From Marinobacter manganoxydans MnI7-9 (GTDB lineage Bacteria > Pseudomonadota > Gammaproteobacteria > Pseudomonadales > Oleiphilaceae), in contig NZ_AGTR01000015.1 in assembly GCF_000235625.1 (NCBI RefSeq), forward strand, positions 1 to 64,000: 64,000 nucleotides of DNA, written 5' to 3'. The notes beneath the pieces were generated by a model, which was not told the DNA's origin, made no database searches, and saw nothing but the letters and a program-made list of their open reading frames with translations. The stretch's first letter is position 1. The number at the start of each line of letters is the position of its first letter. A program made the translations under genes and the position numbers. Below, one piece after another: positions 27,189-38,721 of the stretch.

Positions 27189-30007
27189 CAGGCGTAGGCG
27201 CGGGCTTCGCCGGGCCCTTCCACGTTGATCACACAGCGACCACAGAGGTCGTCGTACTTGGCATTGCGGCCGACGTCTTCCCGGTGGTGCCAGCAGCGCT
27301 CGCACTTGGTGTGAGCGGCGGGTGTCACCTTCACGCGGAGACCTTCATGGGAGGTCATTTCCGCATCGCCCGCTTCTGAAACCGGTTTGACACTGGCCTC
27401 GGAGGTAATCAGAACAAACCGCAGCTCCTCACCCAGGTGCTTCAGATCGGCAGCCAGGTCGCCTTCGCAGAACAGAGTCACCTCGGCACTGAGCGAGCCT
27501 TTGATTTCACCCCGTGCCCTGGCTTCCTCCAGGCACTTGTTGACGGCCTCTTTCACGCTGTACATCTCGCGCCAGTAATCGCGGCCAAGCTCAGCGTTTT
27601 CCGGCAGTGCTGTGAGACCTTCGTACCAGGTTTCATAAAACACGGTATCGCTGCGCTTACCCGGCAAATGCTGCCAGATTTCATCAGCGGTGAAGCTGAG
27701 AATCGGGGCAATCCAGCGAACGAGCGCTTCGGCCACATGGTACAGGGCCGTCTGGCAGGAACGCCGCGCCAGACTGTCGGCCTGGGTGGTGTACTGGCGA
27801 TCCTTGATGATATCCAGATAGAAGCCGCCCAGAGTTGCTTCACAGAAGTTGTACACCTTCTGGTAAATCCGCAGGAAGGCGTAGTTGCCATAGTCTTCAT
27901 GGAGCTCTTCCTGCAACTGCAGGGCACGATCCACCATCCAGCGGTCAAGGGCGATCATGTCTTCCGACGCCACCATGTGCTGCTCCGGATCGAATCCGGT
28001 CAGGTTGCTCAGCAGGAAGCGGGAGGTGTTCCGGATCCGGCGGTAACCATCGGCGGTCTGGCGCAGGATGTCCTTGGACACGGTCATTTCGCCGCTGTAG
28101 TCGGTTGCGGCCACCCACAGGCGCAGGATGTCGGCGCCCAGCTCGTTCATGACTTCCTGGGGCGCGATCACGTTGCCCAGGGATTTGGACATCTTGTGGC
28201 CCTTGCCATCGACGGTAAAGCCGTGGGTCAGAACCTGCCTGTAAGGCGCCACGCCATTCATGGCGATGGAGGTTTTCAAGGACGACTGGAACCAGCCACG
28301 GTGCTGGTCTGAGCCTTCGAGGTACATATCCGCCGGGAACTGGCCCAGCTCCTCGCGAACCCGCAGGACAGACTCGTGGGTGACACCGGAATCGAACCAG
28401 ACATCCAGGGTATCCGTTACCTTCTCGTATTGCTCGGCATCACTACCCAGCAGGGACGACGCATCCAGCTCGTACCAGGCATCGATACCGCCCTCTTCGA
28501 TCTGCTGGGCCACCTGCTCAATCAGGTTCTGGGTGTCCGGGTGCAGCTCCTGGGTTTCCTTGTGGATAAACAGGGTGATGGGCACGCCCCAGGTCCGCTG
28601 ACGGGAGATGCACCAGTCCGGCGACTGGTTGAACATGGCTTCGATACGGTTCTTACCCCAGGACGGCACCCAACGTACACCCTGGATCGCTTCAAGGGCA
28701 TCAGCGCGCAGGTTTTCCTTATCCATGCTGATAAACCACTGGGGTGTGGCCCGGTAGATCAGCGGGGTCTTGGTACGCCAGCAGTGGGGATAGCTGTGAC
28801 GGAACTTCTCGGAGCGGACCAGCTTGCCCTCGCGCTCGAGGGCGCTGCAAACCGGCTCATCGGCCTTGTAAACGTGTACACCGGCCAGCTCACCGGCGGC
28901 CGAAGTGTAGGTGCCATCCGCCTGAACCAGGTTGATAGTGCCGATGTTGTAGGCCTTGCCCACCTCAAAGTCTTCCATACCGTGGTCAGGCGCGGTATGA
29001 ACCGCGCCGGTACCGGCATCGGTGGACACGTGATCACCCAGGATCACCGGCACCTGCTTGTCGTAGATCGGGTGCTGGAGAATCAGATTCTCAAGAGCCG
29101 CGCCAGCACAGGTTGCCAGCACTTCGTAGCTCTCAACCTGCCAGCGGGCCATGATGCCATCGACCATGTCGGCAGCCAGGATCATCCGCTCCGGGCCGTG
29201 CCCGACATCGGTCTGTACCAATGCATAGTCCAGATCGGCATTAAGGGAAACGGCCTGGTTAGCCGGAATGGTCCAGGGCGTGGTGGTCCAGATAACCACG
29301 GACACATCGCCATTGCCATTATCGGTGCCGAACAGTGACAGGGCTTTTGCCTGGTCAACCGCGGTAAAGCGCACATCGATCTGGGTCGAGGTCTTGTCCT
29401 GGTATTCAACCTCGGCCTCTGCCAGTGCGGACTGACCCACCACACTCCAGTAAACCGGCTTGTAACCACGCACGAGGTGGCCCTTGGCGACAATCTTGCC
29501 CAGGGCACGAACAATACCCGCCTCAACTTTGGGATCCATGGTCAGGTAGGGTTTGTCCCACTCCCCCATCACGCCCAGGCGAATGAAATCGGTTTTCTGA
29601 CCGGCAATCTGCTTGGTGGCGTAGTCGCGACAGGCCTGGCGGAAGGTCTTGTAATCCACCTTCACACCGGCCTTGCCAATCTCCTGCTCCACCTTGTGCT
29701 CGATCGGCAGACCATGACAGTCCCAGCCCGGCACGTAAGGCGCGTCATAGCCCATGAAGCTGCGGGACTTGACGATCATGTCCTTGAGAATCTTGTTGAC
29801 CGCGTGACCAATGTGAATGCTGCCGTTGGCGTAAGGAGGGCCATCATGAAGGATGAACTTTTCCCGCCCTTCACGCTGCTTGCGCAGGTTGCCGTAGACG
29901 TCGAGATCCTGCCAGCGCTTGAGCATTTCCGGCTCGCGCTTGGCCAGGTTGCCGCGCATGGGGAAGGCGGTTTCCGGCAGATTCAGGGTGTGCTTGTAGT
30001 CGCTCAT
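27188..30007 (-). CDS. ileS: Isoleucyl-tRNA synthetase
   Basis: A 939-residue class I synthetase charging tRNA-Ile. The HIGH signature appears in [16 protein letters not shown] and the KMSKS loop in [14 protein letters not shown] large CP1 editing domain lies between, and a C-terminal zinc-binding region carries CERCW and CGRC. This architecture is the bacterial type sensitive to mupirocin. The start at 30007 ([11 protein letters not shown]) matches family N-termini; the open frame extends 38 codons upstream without a plausible start. ileS lies 74 bp after ribF. Confidence 0.98.
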   Translation of the reverse strand: MSDYKHTLNLPETAFPMRGNLAKREPEMLKRWQDLDVYGNLRKQREGREKFILHDGPPYANGSIHIGHAVNKILKDMIVKSRSFMGYDAPYVPGWDCHGLPIEHKVEQEIGKAGVKVDYKTFRQACRDYATKQIAGQKTDFIRLGVMGEWDKPYLTMDPKVEAGIVRALGKIVAKGHLVRGYKPVYWSVVGQSALAEAEVEYQDKTSTQIDVRFTAVDQAKALSLFGTDNGNGDVSVVIWTTTPWTIPANQAVSLNADLDYALVQTDVGHGPERMILAADMVDGIMARWQVESYEVLATCAGAALENLILQHPIYDKQVPVILGDHVSTDAGTGAVHTAPDHGMEDFEVGKAYNIGTINLVQADGTYTSAAGELAGVHVYKADEPVCSALEREGKLVRSEKFRHSYPHCWRTKTPLIYRATPQWFISMDKENLRADALEAIQGVRWVPSWGKNRIEAMFNQSPDWCISRQRTWGVPITLFIHKETQELHPDTQNLIEQVAQQIEEGGIDAWYELDASSLLGSDAEQYEKVTDTLDVWFDSGVTHESVLRVREELGQFPADMYLEGSDQHRGWFQSSLKTSIAMNGVAPYRQVLTHGFTVDGKGHKMSKSLGNVIAPQEVMNELGADILRLWVAATDYSGEMTVSKDILRQTADGYRRIRNTSRFLLSNLTGFDPEQHMVASEDMIALDRWMVDRALQLQEELHEDYGNYAFLRIYQKVYNFCEATLGGFYLDIIKDRQYTTQADSLARRSCQTALYHVAEALVRWIAPILSFTADEIWQHLPGKRSDTVFYETWYEGLTALPENAELGRDYWREMYSVKEAVNKCLEEARARGEIKGSLSAEVTLFCEGDLAADLKHLGEELRFVLITSEASVKPVSEAGDAEMTSHEGLRVKVTPAAHTKCERCWHHREDVGRNAKYDDLCGRCVINVEGPGEARAYA

Positions 30008-30081
30008 GGTTTGTGTGCGTACTCTTTTGGTCTTGGTCAGTTTGGGTCGGTCATTTATTCGTTGGGGCGCAGCCGGGCGTT

Positions 30082-31053
30082 TCAATCCGCGCTTTTCACA
30101 GAGCCGTTTTCGGCAATCCACGCTCGAGCCTGGTCAAAATCCCGGGCAATCTGATCTTTCAGCTCATCCACAGAACCGAATTTTTCCTCGTCCCGCAGGC
30201 CATGCCGGAACACAACCTCCAGGTGCTGACCATAAAGTGTGCCAGCAAAGTCAAACAGGTGCACTTCCAGTGAGGGCCGCTTGCCGTCAACGGTCGGACG
30301 CACACCAATATTGGCAACGCCATCGAATCGGGCGCCATCGTCAAGGGTGGCGGCAACCACATAGACACCGCGCAGGGCGGGTGTCCGATGTAACAAAATA
30401 TTCGCGGTTGGCGCACCAATCTGGCGCCCCAGTTGGCGGCCATACACGACCCTCCCCCGGATTCGATAGGGGTGGCCCAGCAGCGATTCGGCTTTCTCGA
30501 GCCCATTCACCGTGAGTAAATCCCTGACACGTGTACTGCTTACTCGCTCGCCGTCGACGGTTACTGTCAGGGTATTCTCGACGGAAAATCCGGCGTCGTA
30601 TCCAACTTTCTCGAGAAGCGCGAAATCGCCCGCCCGATCACAGCCAAAACGGAAATCATCGCCGACCACAAGGTGACGAACCGCCAATCCATGGATCAGA
30701 ACATCGTCTATAAAGCCCATGGCCGAATAACTACGGAACGCCTGGTTGAAGCGCAGGCACAGCACAATATCAATGCCTTCCGCCAGCAGGGCCTCGAACT
30801 TCTGACGAAATCCCATCAGCCTCGGCGGCGCTTCCCTGCCCTGAAAAAACTCCCGGGGTTGGGGCTCGAAAATCATCACCACCGAGGGCACGCCCAGGGC
30901 CTTGGCCTTACTTTTGACCTGATCAATAATGGTCTTGTGCCCAAGGTGCACACCGTCGAAGTTACCGATGGTGGCGACACACCCGTTGGCGAGCGGTGAA
31001 TCCTCCCGACGGGAAAGCATTTTCAGGTTGGTCAGGCCCCGGATCAGACGCAT
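30082..31053 (-). CDS. ribF: Bifunctional riboflavin kinase/FAD synthetase
   Basis: RibF phosphorylates riboflavin to FMN and adenylates FMN to FAD. The 323-residue protein has the N-terminal nucleotidyltransferase domain with [13 protein letters not shown], and the C-terminal flavokinase domain with the PTAN segment (GAPTANI) and GVYVVAA. It begins the conserved ribF-ileS-lspA run, with murJ upstream. FMN produced here links functionally to the ribD/ribBA/ribH cluster 13 kb away. Confidence 0.96.
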   Translation of the reverse strand: MRLIRGLTNLKMLSRREDSPLANGCVATIGNFDGVHLGHKTIIDQVKSKAKALGVPSVVMIFEPQPREFFQGREAPPRLMGFRQKFEALLAEGIDIVLCLRFNQAFRSYSAMGFIDDVLIHGLAVRHLVVGDDFRFGCDRAGDFALLEKVGYDAGFSVENTLTVTVDGERVSSTRVRDLLTVNGLEKAESLLGHPYRIRGRVVYGRQLGRQIGAPTANILLHRTPALRGVYVVAATLDDGARFDGVANIGVRPTVDGKRPSLEVHLFDFAGTLYGQHLEVVFRHGLRDEEKFGSVDELKDQIARDFDQARAWIAENGSVKSAD

Positions 31054-31134
31054 GCAATGCGAACCTTCAATTGCCAGCTAGCTTTCAGCGCTCACTTTTA
31101 CCGCAACGCTGGTGAGAAAACGCGCGATTATACC

Positions 31135-32715
31135 TTACCTGTGGCGGAAATGTCTTACCCGAACCCCGGCCAGCGCCAGTGCAACGAAGTACACGGCGAC
31201 ACCCGCCCCTACCAGCATCGCCATGTCCGCTGCACGCTGATAGCCTTCGTTTGCCAGCCACACCGACACCGGGGCGTTGAGCCAGACAATGACGGCCGCC
31301 AGGGCACCGTTGGCAAATAGCAGCTGTAGCAGAAACCGGGGCCAGCCGGGCTGGCTCTGCCAGGCCCCTTCCTTACGCAGTCCGCGCCAAAGAAGGTAGC
31401 CATTCAACCAGGCCGATATTGAGGTAGCCAGCGCGAGACCGGCGTGGGCCAGCGGGAAAATGAGAATCAGGTTGAACACCATGTTTGCCACCATGGCAAT
31501 GATGCCGATCTTGACCGGGGTTTTGGTGTCTTCTCTTGCGAAAAACCCCGGCGCCAGAACCTTGATGAGCATGAACGCCAGCAACCCGGCGGAATAGGCC
31601 CGCAAGCTCTGGGCCGACATGGCCACATCCCGGTCGGTAACGGCGCCATAGTGGAACAGGGTGGCAATCAGCGGCTCGGCCAACAGCGCAAGCGCCAGGG
31701 CAGCCGGTAGACCAATCAACAGGACCGCCCGAACCGCCCAATCCAAAGTGGCCGCGAACTGGTCCGCTGACGCCGCTGCGTGTTTACGGGAAAGGCTCGG
31801 CAGAATAACCGTCGCAATGGCTATCCCGAACACGCCGAGGGGCAATTCCGAGAGTCGATCGGAGTAATACAACCAGGAAACGCTGCCGGTCTGGAGAAAG
31901 GACGCCAGAACCGTATCCAACAGCAGATTGATCTGGCTGACGGATACCCCGAACAGCGCAGGCGCCATCAGCTTGAGAATCCGGCTGACACCTTCGTGGC
32001 GATAATCCACACGAGGCCGTGGCAGCAGGCCCAATCGCATCAGAAACGGCAACTGGAAAAACAACTGCAGGGCCCCGGCAATGAAAACACCCCAGGCCAG
32101 AGCCATCACCGGCTCATCCATCAGCGGCGTCAACCAGATGGCTGCCGCAATCATCGCCAGATTGAGAAGAACCGGGGTAAACGCGGGTACCGCAAAGCGA
32201 TCGTAACTGTTGAGGATGCCGCCGGCGAAGGCTGTCAGGGATATCAGCAACAGGTACGGAAAGGTGATGCGCAACATGTCGCTGGTCAGCGCAAATTTCA
32301 CCTCATCATCCAGGAAACCAGGGGCAAAGACCGCCGTCAGCACCGGCGCCCCGAGAATGGCCACCAGCGTGACGCCCAACAGCACCAAGCCGAGGGAGCC
32401 GGCCACCGCATTGACCAGCCGCTGAACGTCCGAGAGCGACTGATTCTCCCGATAGGATGACAGGACAGGCACAAAAGCCTGGGAGAAGGCGCCTTCCGCA
32501 AATAGCCGACGCAGGAAATTCGGAATCTTGAAAGCCACAAAAAAAGCATCGGCACCGGCACCGGCACCGAAATAGCGAGCGATGACCATATCCCGAACCA
32601 GACCCAGCACCCGGGACAGCATGGTCATAATACCGACGAGCCCCGACGATCTGAGTAGTCCTGGCGGCTTGGGTAATTGCTTCTGTTCAGGCGTTGATTC
32701 AGGTTCCGACGACAT
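31135..32715 (-). CDS. murJ: Lipid II flippase MurJ
   Basis: MurJ (MviN) flips lipid II across the inner membrane for peptidoglycan synthesis. The 526-residue protein is a MOP-superfamily transporter with about 14 membrane helices and the N-terminal signature TMLSRVLGLVRDMVIARYFGAG, here split as SRVLGLVRD then ARYFGAGAGADAFFVA. I start at ATG 32715 (MSSEPEST) after an AAGGG site; a start 24 codons upstream lacks one. The charged N-terminal tail precedes the first helix. It is divergent from rpsT, as in Pseudomonas. Confidence 0.96.
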   Translation of the reverse strand: MSSEPESTPEQKQLPKPPGLLRSSGLVGIMTMLSRVLGLVRDMVIARYFGAGAGADAFFVAFKIPNFLRRLFAEGAFSQAFVPVLSSYRENQSLSDVQRLVNAVAGSLGLVLLGVTLVAILGAPVLTAVFAPGFLDDEVKFALTSDMLRITFPYLLLISLTAFAGGILNSYDRFAVPAFTPVLLNLAMIAAAIWLTPLMDEPVMALAWGVFIAGALQLFFQLPFLMRLGLLPRPRVDYRHEGVSRILKLMAPALFGVSVSQINLLLDTVLASFLQTGSVSWLYYSDRLSELPLGVFGIAIATVILPSLSRKHAAASADQFAATLDWAVRAVLLIGLPAALALALLAEPLIATLFHYGAVTDRDVAMSAQSLRAYSAGLLAFMLIKVLAPGFFAREDTKTPVKIGIIAMVANMVFNLILIFPLAHAGLALATSISAWLNGYLLWRGLRKEGAWQSQPGWPRFLLQLLFANGALAAVIVWLNAPVSVWLANEGYQRAADMAMLVGAGVAVYFVALALAGVRVRHFRHR

Positions 32716-32855
32716 GCAGGCCCTTGCTTGGCATTCTGAATATCCTTTTGGCGCTCGTATTTCGGGAATTACCTGCTTCCCGGTCAAGCCCGCGTTCAGT
32801 GAGCCGCGAGTTTACCACAGGCCTTCTGTGTCGGGGCATGAAATGGGTTTTAGCC

Positions 32856-32884
32856 TTGACATTTGAAGGTTTGAGCGGCATAGT
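32856..32884 (+). promoter_or_regulatory. Sigma-70 promoter of rpsT
   Basis: A perfect -35 TTGACA (32856-32861), a 17-bp spacer, and a -10 CATAGT (32879-32884) lie about 95 bp upstream of the rpsT start. The match is good and the position suits a ribosomal protein gene with a leader. Confidence 0.6.
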
Positions 32885-32976
32885 TCCGCGTCATTTATTT
32901 CGACGCGCTGGTTTTGGCGCGCCCGCGATGTAACGAATCATTCAGCAACGAATTTGAGATTTTCAGGAGTTTTACG

Positions 32977-33246
32977 GTGGCAAATTCCCCGCAAGCCAAG
33001 AAGCGCGCACGTCAGAACGAGAAGAACCGCAAGCACAATGCAAGCCTGCGCTCCATGGCTCGTACTTATGTGAAAAAGATCCAATCCAAGATCGAAGCCG
33101 GCAACTACGAAGAAGCCCAGGCCGCTTTCCAGCAGGCTCAGCCGATTCTGGACAGCATGGTCAACAAAGGCATCTTCGCGAAGAACAAGGTTGCTCGTAG
33201 CAAGAGCCGCCTGAGCGCCAAGATCAAGGCCCTGAAGAGCGCCTAA
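32977..33246 (+). CDS. rpsT: 30S ribosomal protein S20
   Basis: S20 is a small basic helical protein that binds 16S rRNA early in 30S assembly. The 89-residue product starts at GTG (32977), giving VANSPQAKKRARQNEK, preceded by AGGAG at 32964-32968. In E. coli rpsT also uses a rare start (UUG) and is autoregulated at translation, so the GTG may matter. A longer in-frame ATG at 32914 adds non-homologous residues and is rejected. Confidence 0.97.
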   Translation: MANSPQAKKRARQNEKNRKHNASLRSMARTYVKKIQSKIEAGNYEEAQAAFQQAQPILDSMVNKGIFAKNKVARSKSRLSAKIKALKSA

Positions 33247-33262
33247 TCAGCTCGATTCAGGC

Positions 33263-33292
33263 AAAAAAACCGGCCATCTGGCCGGTTTTTTT
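33263..33292. terminator. Bidirectional terminator, rpsT and proB
   Basis: A stem CCGGCC/GGCCGG with a four-base loop (33270-33285) is flanked by an A run and a T run of seven each. It lies between the convergent rpsT and proB stops and can end transcription in both directions. Confidence 0.88.
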
Positions 33293-33307
33293 ATGGACGA
33301 GCGATTA

Positions 33308-34432
33308 TCACACAATCACCAGATTGTCCCGGTGGATCATCTCCTCGCCTGACATATAGCCAAGGATCTCGGTAATCCGGTCACTGGAACGGCCGGCAAT
33401 AGCCCTGGCTTCGTCGGCGTCGTAATTAACCAGCCCCCGGGCGACTTCACGACCACTCTGGTCGAAGCAGGACACCATCTCGCCACGGCGAAACTGCCCC
33501 GACACACCTTTAACACCCACCGGCAGAAGACTGCGGCCACCCAGGCACAGCACTTTCACCGCACCATCATCCAGAGTCAGCCTGCCACGGGTCTGCAGGT
33601 GGCTGGCGAGCCATTGCTTTCGGGCAGCAATCCGGCCCTGCTCCGGCAATAACAGAGTACCGATTACATCACCCTGCCGCAGGCGACCAATCACGCCCTC
33701 AATGCGACCACCAACAATGACGGTGAAAGCCCCGGACCGGGCAGCAAGCCGCGCAGCACGCAACTTTGTCTGCATGCCGCCGCGCCCGAGAACACCGGCG
33801 CCGCCACCCGCCATGGCATCCAGTTCGCGATCGCCGGCCCTGCGCTCGGTCACCAGACAGGCATCCGAATGCTTCCTGGGATCCTTGTCAAAGAGGCCCA
33901 GCTGGTCAGTGAGGATAATCAGGCCATCCGCCTCAATCAGATTGGCAACCAGGGCGCCCAGGGTGTCGTTATCGCCAAACCGGATCTCGTCGGTAACCAC
34001 AGTGTCGTTTTCGTTCACAATGGGCACGACACCCAGGTTCAGCAGGGCCCTGAGGGTTCCCCGGCCATTCAGATAGCGCTTGCGGTCGGAGAGGTCGTCA
34101 TGAGTCAACAGAATCTGGGCGGTATGGATATCGTGCCGTTTGAACTGGGCCTCCCAGGTCTGCACCAGACCCATCTGACCAACCGCCGCAGCAGCCTGCA
34201 ACTCATGGAGCTGCTCTGGCCGGACAGTCCAGCCAAGACGACTCATTCCCTCGGCGACGGAACCAGAGGAAACGACAACCACCTCCACGCCATCTTCAAT
34301 AAGCTCGGCGATCTGATCCACCCACAAACCCAGGGCCGCCACATCCAGGCCACGGCCATCGTTGGTCAGCAAAGCGCTTCCGATCTTGATAACCAGGCGA
34401 CGGGCCTGGCGCAACTGTAGGCGTTCAGTCAT
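33308..34432 (-). CDS. proB: Glutamate 5-kinase
   Basis: ProB phosphorylates glutamate in the first step of proline synthesis. The 374-residue protein has the amino acid kinase domain ([45 protein letters not shown]) followed by a C-terminal PUA domain from about residue 280. It lies 36 bp after obgE. proA, often the partner, is not present in this window. Confidence 0.97.
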   Translation of the reverse strand: MTERLQLRQARRLVIKIGSALLTNDGRGLDVAALGLWVDQIAELIEDGVEVVVVSSGSVAEGMSRLGWTVRPEQLHELQAAAAVGQMGLVQTWEAQFKRHDIHTAQILLTHDDLSDRKRYLNGRGTLRALLNLGVVPIVNENDTVVTDEIRFGDNDTLGALVANLIEADGLIILTDQLGLFDKDPRKHSDACLVTERRAGDRELDAMAGGGAGVLGRGGMQTKLRAARLAARSGAFTVIVGGRIEGVIGRLRQGDVIGTLLLPEQGRIAARKQWLASHLQTRGRLTLDDGAVKVLCLGGRSLLPVGVKGVSGQFRRGEMVSCFDQSGREVARGLVNYDADEARAIAGRSSDRITEILGYMSGEEMIHRDNLVIV

Positions 34433-34468
34433 GGTGCTTGAGCGATCTCTCTGGTATCAGTCCTTGGT

Positions 34469-35665
<1,197 letters not shown>

Positions 35666-35693
35666 TCAACCCTTTGCGCCATGCGCATAAACT

Positions 35694-35730
35694 AAAAAGC
35701 CCCGCAGCCTCTAGGAAGCTTTGCGGGGCT
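35694..35730 (-). terminator. Terminator after rpmA
   Basis: Arms AGCCCCGCA (35698-35706) and TGCGGGGCT (35722-35730) form a 9-bp stem that on the minus strand is followed by a T run. It separates rplU-rpmA from obgE, so obgE transcription may depend on read-through or its own promoter. Confidence 0.8.
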
Positions 35731-35806
35731 CCGGATGGTTCTGAGCACCTGATAATATCAGGATATCAGCGCCACCCAGGGTTCGACAGAACCGGATCGC
35801 CGCTGC

Positions 35807-36067
35807 TTACGCAGCCGGAACGATGCTCACGAACTTACGGCTCTGCGGGCCTTTGGTTTCGAACTTCACCTGGCCGTCTGCTTTCGCAAACAGGGTGTGG
35901 TCCTTGCCAATGCCAACATTGCTACCAGCGTGGAAACGAGTGCCACGCTGACGGATGATGATGCTGCCTGCAGATACAGTCTCGCCGCCAAAGCGCTTCA
36001 CACCAAGTCGTTTAGACTCGGAATCGCGACCGTTACGGGTACTACCTGCTGCCTTTTTATGAGCCAT
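35807..36067 (-). CDS. rpmA: 50S ribosomal protein L27
   Basis: L27 lies near the peptidyl transferase centre. The 86-residue protein begins [20 protein letters not shown], the normal gram-negative form without the cleavable N-terminal extension found in Firmicutes. The motif [17 protein letters not shown] is intact. It follows rplU by 36 bp. Confidence 0.98.
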   Translation of the reverse strand: MAHKKAAGSTRNGRDSESKRLGVKRFGGETVSAGSIIIRQRGTRFHAGSNVGIGKDHTLFAKADGQVKFETKGPQSRKFVSIVPAA

Positions 36068-36103
36068 TACCAGCCTCCTTATTTAAGGGGTAATTCGAGA
36101 GCC

Positions 36104-36415
36104 TCAGCCCTTGATACCCGTGATCTTGACTTCAGTAAACCACTGACGGTGGCCCTGACGCTTCATGTGATGCTTACGACGACGGAACTTGATGATCTGA
36201 ACCTTGTCATGACGGCCGTGGCTAACCACTTCTGCGGTCACTTTGGCACCATCAACTACCGGCGCGCCTACCTGAACCTTGTCGCCGTCGGCGATCAGCA
36301 GAACGCGATCAAACTCAACGTTACCGCCGGTTTCAACTTCCAGCTTTTCCAGCTTCAGGGTTTCGCCTTCTTTTACACGGTGCTGCTTGCCACCGCTAAC
36401 AATAACTGCGTACAT
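36104..36415 (-). CDS. rplU: 50S ribosomal protein L21
   Basis: L21 is a 103-residue ribosomal protein ([18 protein letters not shown]...). The C-terminal [14 protein letters not shown] region binds 23S rRNA. It is the first gene of rplU-rpmA, has a good upstream promoter and a leader of about 105 nt with alternative pairing potential. ispB is divergent, as in E. coli. Confidence 0.98.
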   Translation of the reverse strand: MYAVIVSGGKQHRVKEGETLKLEKLEVETGGNVEFDRVLLIADGDKVQVGAPVVDGAKVTAEVVSHGRHDKVQIIKFRRRKHHMKRQGHRQWFTEVKITGIKG

Positions 36416-36440
36416 TCACTCGTTCTCCACGATTGACCCA

Positions 36441-36498
36441 TCCCTGCTCTTATCCACCTGGTTCTAAGGGAGGCGCTCTGGCGACCCTATAGCAGGGA
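36441..36498 (-). promoter_or_regulatory. Structured rplU leader
   Basis: Within the predicted rplU leader, TCCCTGCT (36441-36448) is complementary to AGCAGGGA (36491-36498). CATCCC at 36439-36444 could instead pair with GGGATG at 36508-36513, using overlapping bases. The two pairings are mutually exclusive, as in ribosomal-protein autoregulatory leaders. No known leader family was recognised. Confidence 0.35.
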
Positions 36499-36526
36499 GC
36501 GCAGGTTGGGATGAGTTGGGCGCGTG

Positions 36527-36555
36527 ATTGTACGAAAAGACGCACCGCAACACAA
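36527..36555 (-). promoter_or_regulatory. Sigma-70 promoter of rplU-rpmA
   Basis: On the minus strand a -35 TTGTGT (36555-36550), a 17-bp spacer and a -10 TACAAT (36532-36527) lie about 110 bp upstream of rplU. The -10 matches consensus at five of six positions. Confidence 0.55.
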
Positions 36556-36561
36556 GCCAAG

Positions 36562-36590
36562 TTGACACTACCTTCGGCAATACCTAGCAT
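36562..36590 (+). promoter_or_regulatory. Sigma-70 promoter of ispB
   Basis: A perfect -35 TTGACA (36562-36567), a 17-bp spacer and a -10 TAGCAT (36585-36590) lie about 68 bp upstream of the ispB start. It is back to back with the rplU promoter. Confidence 0.6.
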
Positions 36591-36658
36591 TGCCGCGACC
36601 TGCCTTTAATATCAACAATCGTAACGACGATAACACCAGCAAGGGATCCACAAGCCGC

Positions 36659-37627
36659 ATGACAGCCCAGCGCATTTACGACACCGTGGCCGACGACTTC
36701 AGCCGCGTTAATGATCTGATCATCCAGCGGCTTTCCTCAGATGTTCCCCTGGTGGAGAAAATCGCCCAGTACATCATTGAAAGCGGCGGTAAGCGCTTGA
36801 GACCGCTACTGGTTCTGCTTTCCAGCCAGGCCGCCGGCTACGAGGAAAACGACCACCTCAAGCTCGCAGCCGTGATCGAATTCCTGCACACCGCCACCCT
36901 GCTGCACGATGATGTAGTAGACACCTCGGACATGCGCCGCGGCCGAAGCACCGCCAACGCCCGCTGGGGCAACGCGCCAAGCGTTCTGGTAGGTGATTTC
37001 CTCTACGCCCGTGCTTTCGAGATGATGGTGGAGCTGAAAAGCCTGCGAATCATGGACGTTTTGTCCCACGCCACGGCGGTAATCGCCGAGGGCGAGGTTA
37101 TGCAACTGATGAACGTGAAAAACCCGGACCTCACCGAAGAGCAGTACATGAAGGTCATCCACAACAAGACTGCCATGCTGTTCGAAGCCGCCTCCCACAC
37201 CGGCGCACTGCTTGCCAACGCCAATGCAGAGCAGGAGCTGGGCCTGAAAGACTACGGCAAGCATCTGGGCCTGGCTTTCCAGCTGGTGGACGATGTCCTG
37301 GATTACCGCGGCGACGCCGAAGCCATGGGCAAAAACGTGGGCGACGATCTGGCTGAAGGCAAGACCACCCTGCCGCTGATCCACGCCATGAACCATGGCA
37401 CCGGGGAAGAACGGCAGTTGATCCGTCAGGCCATCCGCAAGGGCGGCCTGGACGATCTGCCCCGCATCCTCGATATTGTTGAGCGCTCAGGCGCAATCGA
37501 ATACACCATGGCAAAAGCGCGGGAGCAGGCGGAACTGGCCCAGACCTGCCTTCACCCCCTTCCAGACTCAGGCCATAAAGAAGCCATGGAACTGCTGACC
37601 GAGGTCGCAGTCGCGAGAGTTAGCTAA
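36659..37627 (+). CDS. ispB: Octaprenyl/polyprenyl diphosphate synthase
   Basis: IspB extends isoprenoid chains for the side chain of ubiquinone. The 322-residue protein shows both aspartate-rich motifs: LLHDDVVDTSDMRRG (first, about residues 82-96) and LVDDVLDYRGD (second). The N-terminal GGKRLRPLLVLL binds diphosphate. Start 36659 (MTAQRIYDTVADDFSRV) aligns with Pseudomonas IspB; a longer in-frame ATG at 36590 overlaps the promoter -10. Chain length cannot be told from sequence alone. It overlaps the convergent yqjG-like gene by eight bases at the 3' end. Confidence 0.95.
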   Translation: MTAQRIYDTVADDFSRVNDLIIQRLSSDVPLVEKIAQYIIESGGKRLRPLLVLLSSQAAGYEENDHLKLAAVIEFLHTATLLHDDVVDTSDMRRGRSTANARWGNAPSVLVGDFLYARAFEMMVELKSLRIMDVLSHATAVIAEGEVMQLMNVKNPDLTEEQYMKVIHNKTAMLFEAASHTGALLANANAEQELGLKDYGKHLGLAFQLVDDVLDYRGDAEAMGKNVGDDLAEGKTTLPLIHAMNHGTGEERQLIRQAIRKGGLDDLPRILDIVERSGAIEYTMAKAREQAELAQTCLHPLPDSGHKEAMELLTEVAVARVS

Positions 37628-38606
37628 GCGACTCACGCCCGTGGGGTGAGTCAAAGTCCAGCTCCGGACCAACCGGTACTATCTGAGTCGGGTTGATGGT
37701 TCTCTGGCTTACGTAGTAGTGGCGTTTGATCTGATTAATATCCACGGTCTCCGCCACGCCTGGCACCTGGTAGAGGTCCCGAACGTAGGCAGAAAGCGCC
37801 GGGAAATCGCTGATCCGCTGGCGGTTGCACTTGAAGTGGCTGTAATACACTGCATCAAACCGGATCAACGTGGTGAACAACCGCCAGTCAGCCTCGGTCA
37901 GCCGGCCACCGACCAGATACCGTTGAGAAGACAACCGCTCCTCAAGCCAGTCGAGAGAATCAAACAACGCATTGTAGGCTTCCTCGTACTTATCCTGCGC
38001 AGTGGCAAAGCCCGCCTTGTAAACGCCATTATTAACCGTGTCGTAAACCCGGGCGTTCACAGAATCAATCTCTTCTTGCAGCTCCCCGGGATAGAAATCC
38101 AGATCGGTACGAACACCCTCAAGGCCATCAAATGCCGAATTGAACATCCGGATAATTTCGGCCGACTCGTTGCTCGCAATCGTTTCTTTCTTTTTATCCC
38201 ACAAGGTCGGCACTGTTACCCGGCCAGAATATTCCGGTGCAGCCTTGGTGTAGACCTGATGCATGAAGCGGAATCCATGGAGATGGTCCCGGTGCTGCTC
38301 GCTGTCGGGCCGGAATTCCCAGCCGTTTTCAACCATGTCAGGGTGCACCACTGACACTGAAATGTGCTTCTCCAGACCTTTGAGCTTCCGGAAAATCAAC
38401 GTCCGATGCGCCCAGGGGCAGGCCATTGAGACATACAGGTGATAGCGCCCGGATTCCGCCTTGAAACCGCCTTCGCCATCCGGCCCCGGCGAGCCATCGG
38501 CGGTCACCCAGTTCCGGAAACGCGCCGCTTCCCGTTCAAATTTGCCACCAGTCTTGTCGGTGTCATACCACTTGTCGTGCCATTTGCCATCAATCAGCAG
38601 GCCCAT
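37620..38606 (-). CDS. yqjG: Glutathionyl-hydroquinone reductase (YqjG family)
   Basis: These Xi-class glutathione transferases reduce glutathionyl-hydroquinones to free hydroquinones. The 328-residue protein has the thioredoxin-like N-terminal domain with catalytic Cys63 in ACPWAHR, the same residue number as E. coli YqjG, and an all-helical C-terminal GST domain. The C-terminal family segment VDINQIKRHYYVSQRTINPTQIVPVGP is intact in outline. It is divergent from a YhaJ-like LysR gene; in E. coli yhaJ is also close to yqjG, which suggests regulation. Confidence 0.93.
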   Translation of the reverse strand: MGLLIDGKWHDKWYDTDKTGGKFEREAARFRNWVTADGSPGPDGEGGFKAESGRYHLYVSMACPWAHRTLIFRKLKGLEKHISVSVVHPDMVENGWEFRPDSEQHRDHLHGFRFMHQVYTKAAPEYSGRVTVPTLWDKKKETIASNESAEIIRMFNSAFDGLEGVRTDLDFYPGELQEEIDSVNARVYDTVNNGVYKAGFATAQDKYEEAYNALFDSLDWLEERLSSQRYLVGGRLTEADWRLFTTLIRFDAVYYSHFKCNRQRISDFPALSAYVRDLYQVPGVAETVDINQIKRHYYVSQRTINPTQIVPVGPELDFDSPHGRESLS

Positions 38607-38721
38607 AAAGCCCTCCCGTTAAAATTCCTGAACATGATGAAATCAATACAGGCAGAATACCGGGGACCCTGCTACGCTCTCAAACAAGCATTTCTGGCCA
38701 ACAACCTCAGATAATTCGAAC

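Noticed and set aside
28375-28400. GGAATCGAACC resembling a tRNA T-loop complement
   Set aside because: It lies inside ileS and no cloverleaf can be built around it.
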